Shown in pieces: positions 5,799 through 6,336 of a stretch of 6,336 nt of DNA. Every line of letters begins with the position of its first letter. Position 1 is the stretch's first letter. The stretch lies in contig JASHWA010000259.1 of the NCBI GenBank assembly GCA_030044325.1, positions 1 to 6,336 on the forward strand. The letters run 5' to 3'. This DNA comes from Bryobacteraceae bacterium. GTDB taxonomy: Bacteria > Acidobacteriota > Terriglobia > Bryobacterales > Bryobacteraceae. The notes under the pieces are model-generated. The model ran no database searches and was not told the origin of the DNA. It was given only the letters and a program-made list of their open reading frames with translations. The position numbers and the translations under genes are program-made.

Positions 5799-6302
5799 TT
5801 ACGCGGCGTCGCGCTTGGCCTCGAGGGGCTTGCACGCCGGCACGGTTCGCCGCTCCGCCCGCGAACGGGCCGCGCGGCGCGCACGCAACAGGCGAATGCG
5901 GATCGCTGTCTCCGTCACCCCTTGCTTGCGCGCAATCTCCTCTGCCGTGTCCCCCTGCATCTGTAGCTCCAACAGAGCTCGATCGCGCGGCGCGCAGAAT
6001 TTCAGGATACGATTCAAGTCGATAGCGGCCAGATTCACCTCGCCTCCGCTATAAACTTCCGGCAAGGTTTGATACGTCTTCTCGCTCCGCAACGCACTCC
6101 GGTGCACATTCATGGCAATCGCGTTCACCCAGGTGGTCACCATGCTCTCGTTCCGAAGCTGGCTCAACCGCTCCCATCCCTTTACCCACGCGGCCTGTGC
6201 AACATCACGCGCCGTGTCGCGAGGCACTCCCCGGGAGATCAGGAAGCGGACCGTCAAATCGTAACCACGCTGATACGCTTGTCCATACCCTTCTCTGGTC
6301 AT
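5799..6302 (-). CDS. ECF-type RNA polymerase sigma factor
   Basis: A 167-aa sigma-70 family protein with only regions 2 and 4, the ECF layout. Region 2 (about 10-73) includes DTARDVAQAAWVKGWERLSQ (29-48) and the promoter-melting/-10 recognition part TTWVNAIAMNVHRSALR (56-72). Region 4 (about 95-145) ends in the helix-turn-helix DTAEEIARKQGVTETAIRIR (118-137). It should direct core RNA polymerase to a dedicated promoter set. No anti-sigma gene lies downstream; the next gene is the SYLF protein. The ATG at 6302 is the only reasonable start in frame, but the AAGGAG upstream is 15 bases away, longer than ideal. The C-terminal tail (about 146-167) is basic and not conserved. The ECF subgroup cannot be told from the sequence alone. 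Confidence 0.9.
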   Translation of the reverse strand: MTREGYGQAYQRGYDLTVRFLISRGVPRDTARDVAQAAWVKGWERLSQLRNESMVTTWVNAIAMNVHRSALRSEKTYQTLPEVYSGGEVNLAAIDLNRILKFCAPRDRALLELQMQGDTAEEIARKQGVTETAIRIRLLRARRAARSRAERRTVPACKPLEAKRDAA

Positions 6303-6336
6303 CGCGGTTGTTAGCTTCTCCTTTGCGGCTTTCGGA

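Overview
The window is GC-rich and gene-dense, with short bacterial genes and good Shine-Dalgarno sequences before most starts. The gene set (a DUF2934 protein, a glycine-rich RRM protein, a YtxH protein, a SYLF/Ysc84 protein, a zinc-ribbon/PspC protein) and the abundant GGGGAC-type palindromic repeats suggest a soil Acidobacteriota, perhaps near Solibacter/Bryobacterales. That assignment rests on gene content and general impression, not on a marker gene. I saw no rRNA, tRNA, CRISPR array or transposase gene.

Layout. On the minus strand at the left are an RNA-binding RRM protein (114-425) and a zinc-ribbon/PspC membrane protein (719-1054), separated by a 112-bp palindromic repeat pair (503-614). 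Then comes prolipoprotein diacylglyceryl transferase, lgt (1282-2064, plus), with palindromic elements on both sides (1167-1246 and 2068-2142). Next are two very small minus-strand membrane protein genes, a 54-aa DUF1328 protein (2198-2362) and a 75-aa YtxH protein (2579-2806). Divergent from them is a full-length NtrC-type sigma-54 response regulator (2898-4334, plus), followed by a DUF2934 protein (4397-4582). A tandem array of 92-bp palindromic elements (4594-4918) and a probable intrinsic terminator follow. On the minus strand at the right are a secreted SYLF-domain protein (5047-5742) and an ECF-type sigma factor (5799-6302).

The most interesting point is the centre. The two small membrane-protein genes each have a close match to a sigma-54 -24/-12 promoter (GG-N10-GC with TTGCA or TTGCT), and both sit beside the gene for a sigma-54 activator. 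Dyads with GGAAT/ATTCC-type half-sites lie upstream of these promoters, two of them sharing the 10-mer AAAACGGAAT. This suggests a local sigma-54 regulon: a phosphorylation-controlled activator driving small envelope proteins, loosely comparable in logic to PspF and the Psp system. A PspC-domain gene lies about 1.1 kb away but shows no convincing sigma-54 promoter. The regulon is inferred from sequence only.

The second theme is an expanding family of inverted-repeat elements (REP/MITE-like). They occupy at least four intergenic gaps, lie just beyond two stop codons, and create misleading in-frame extensions, including a false 42-codon N-terminal extension of lgt.
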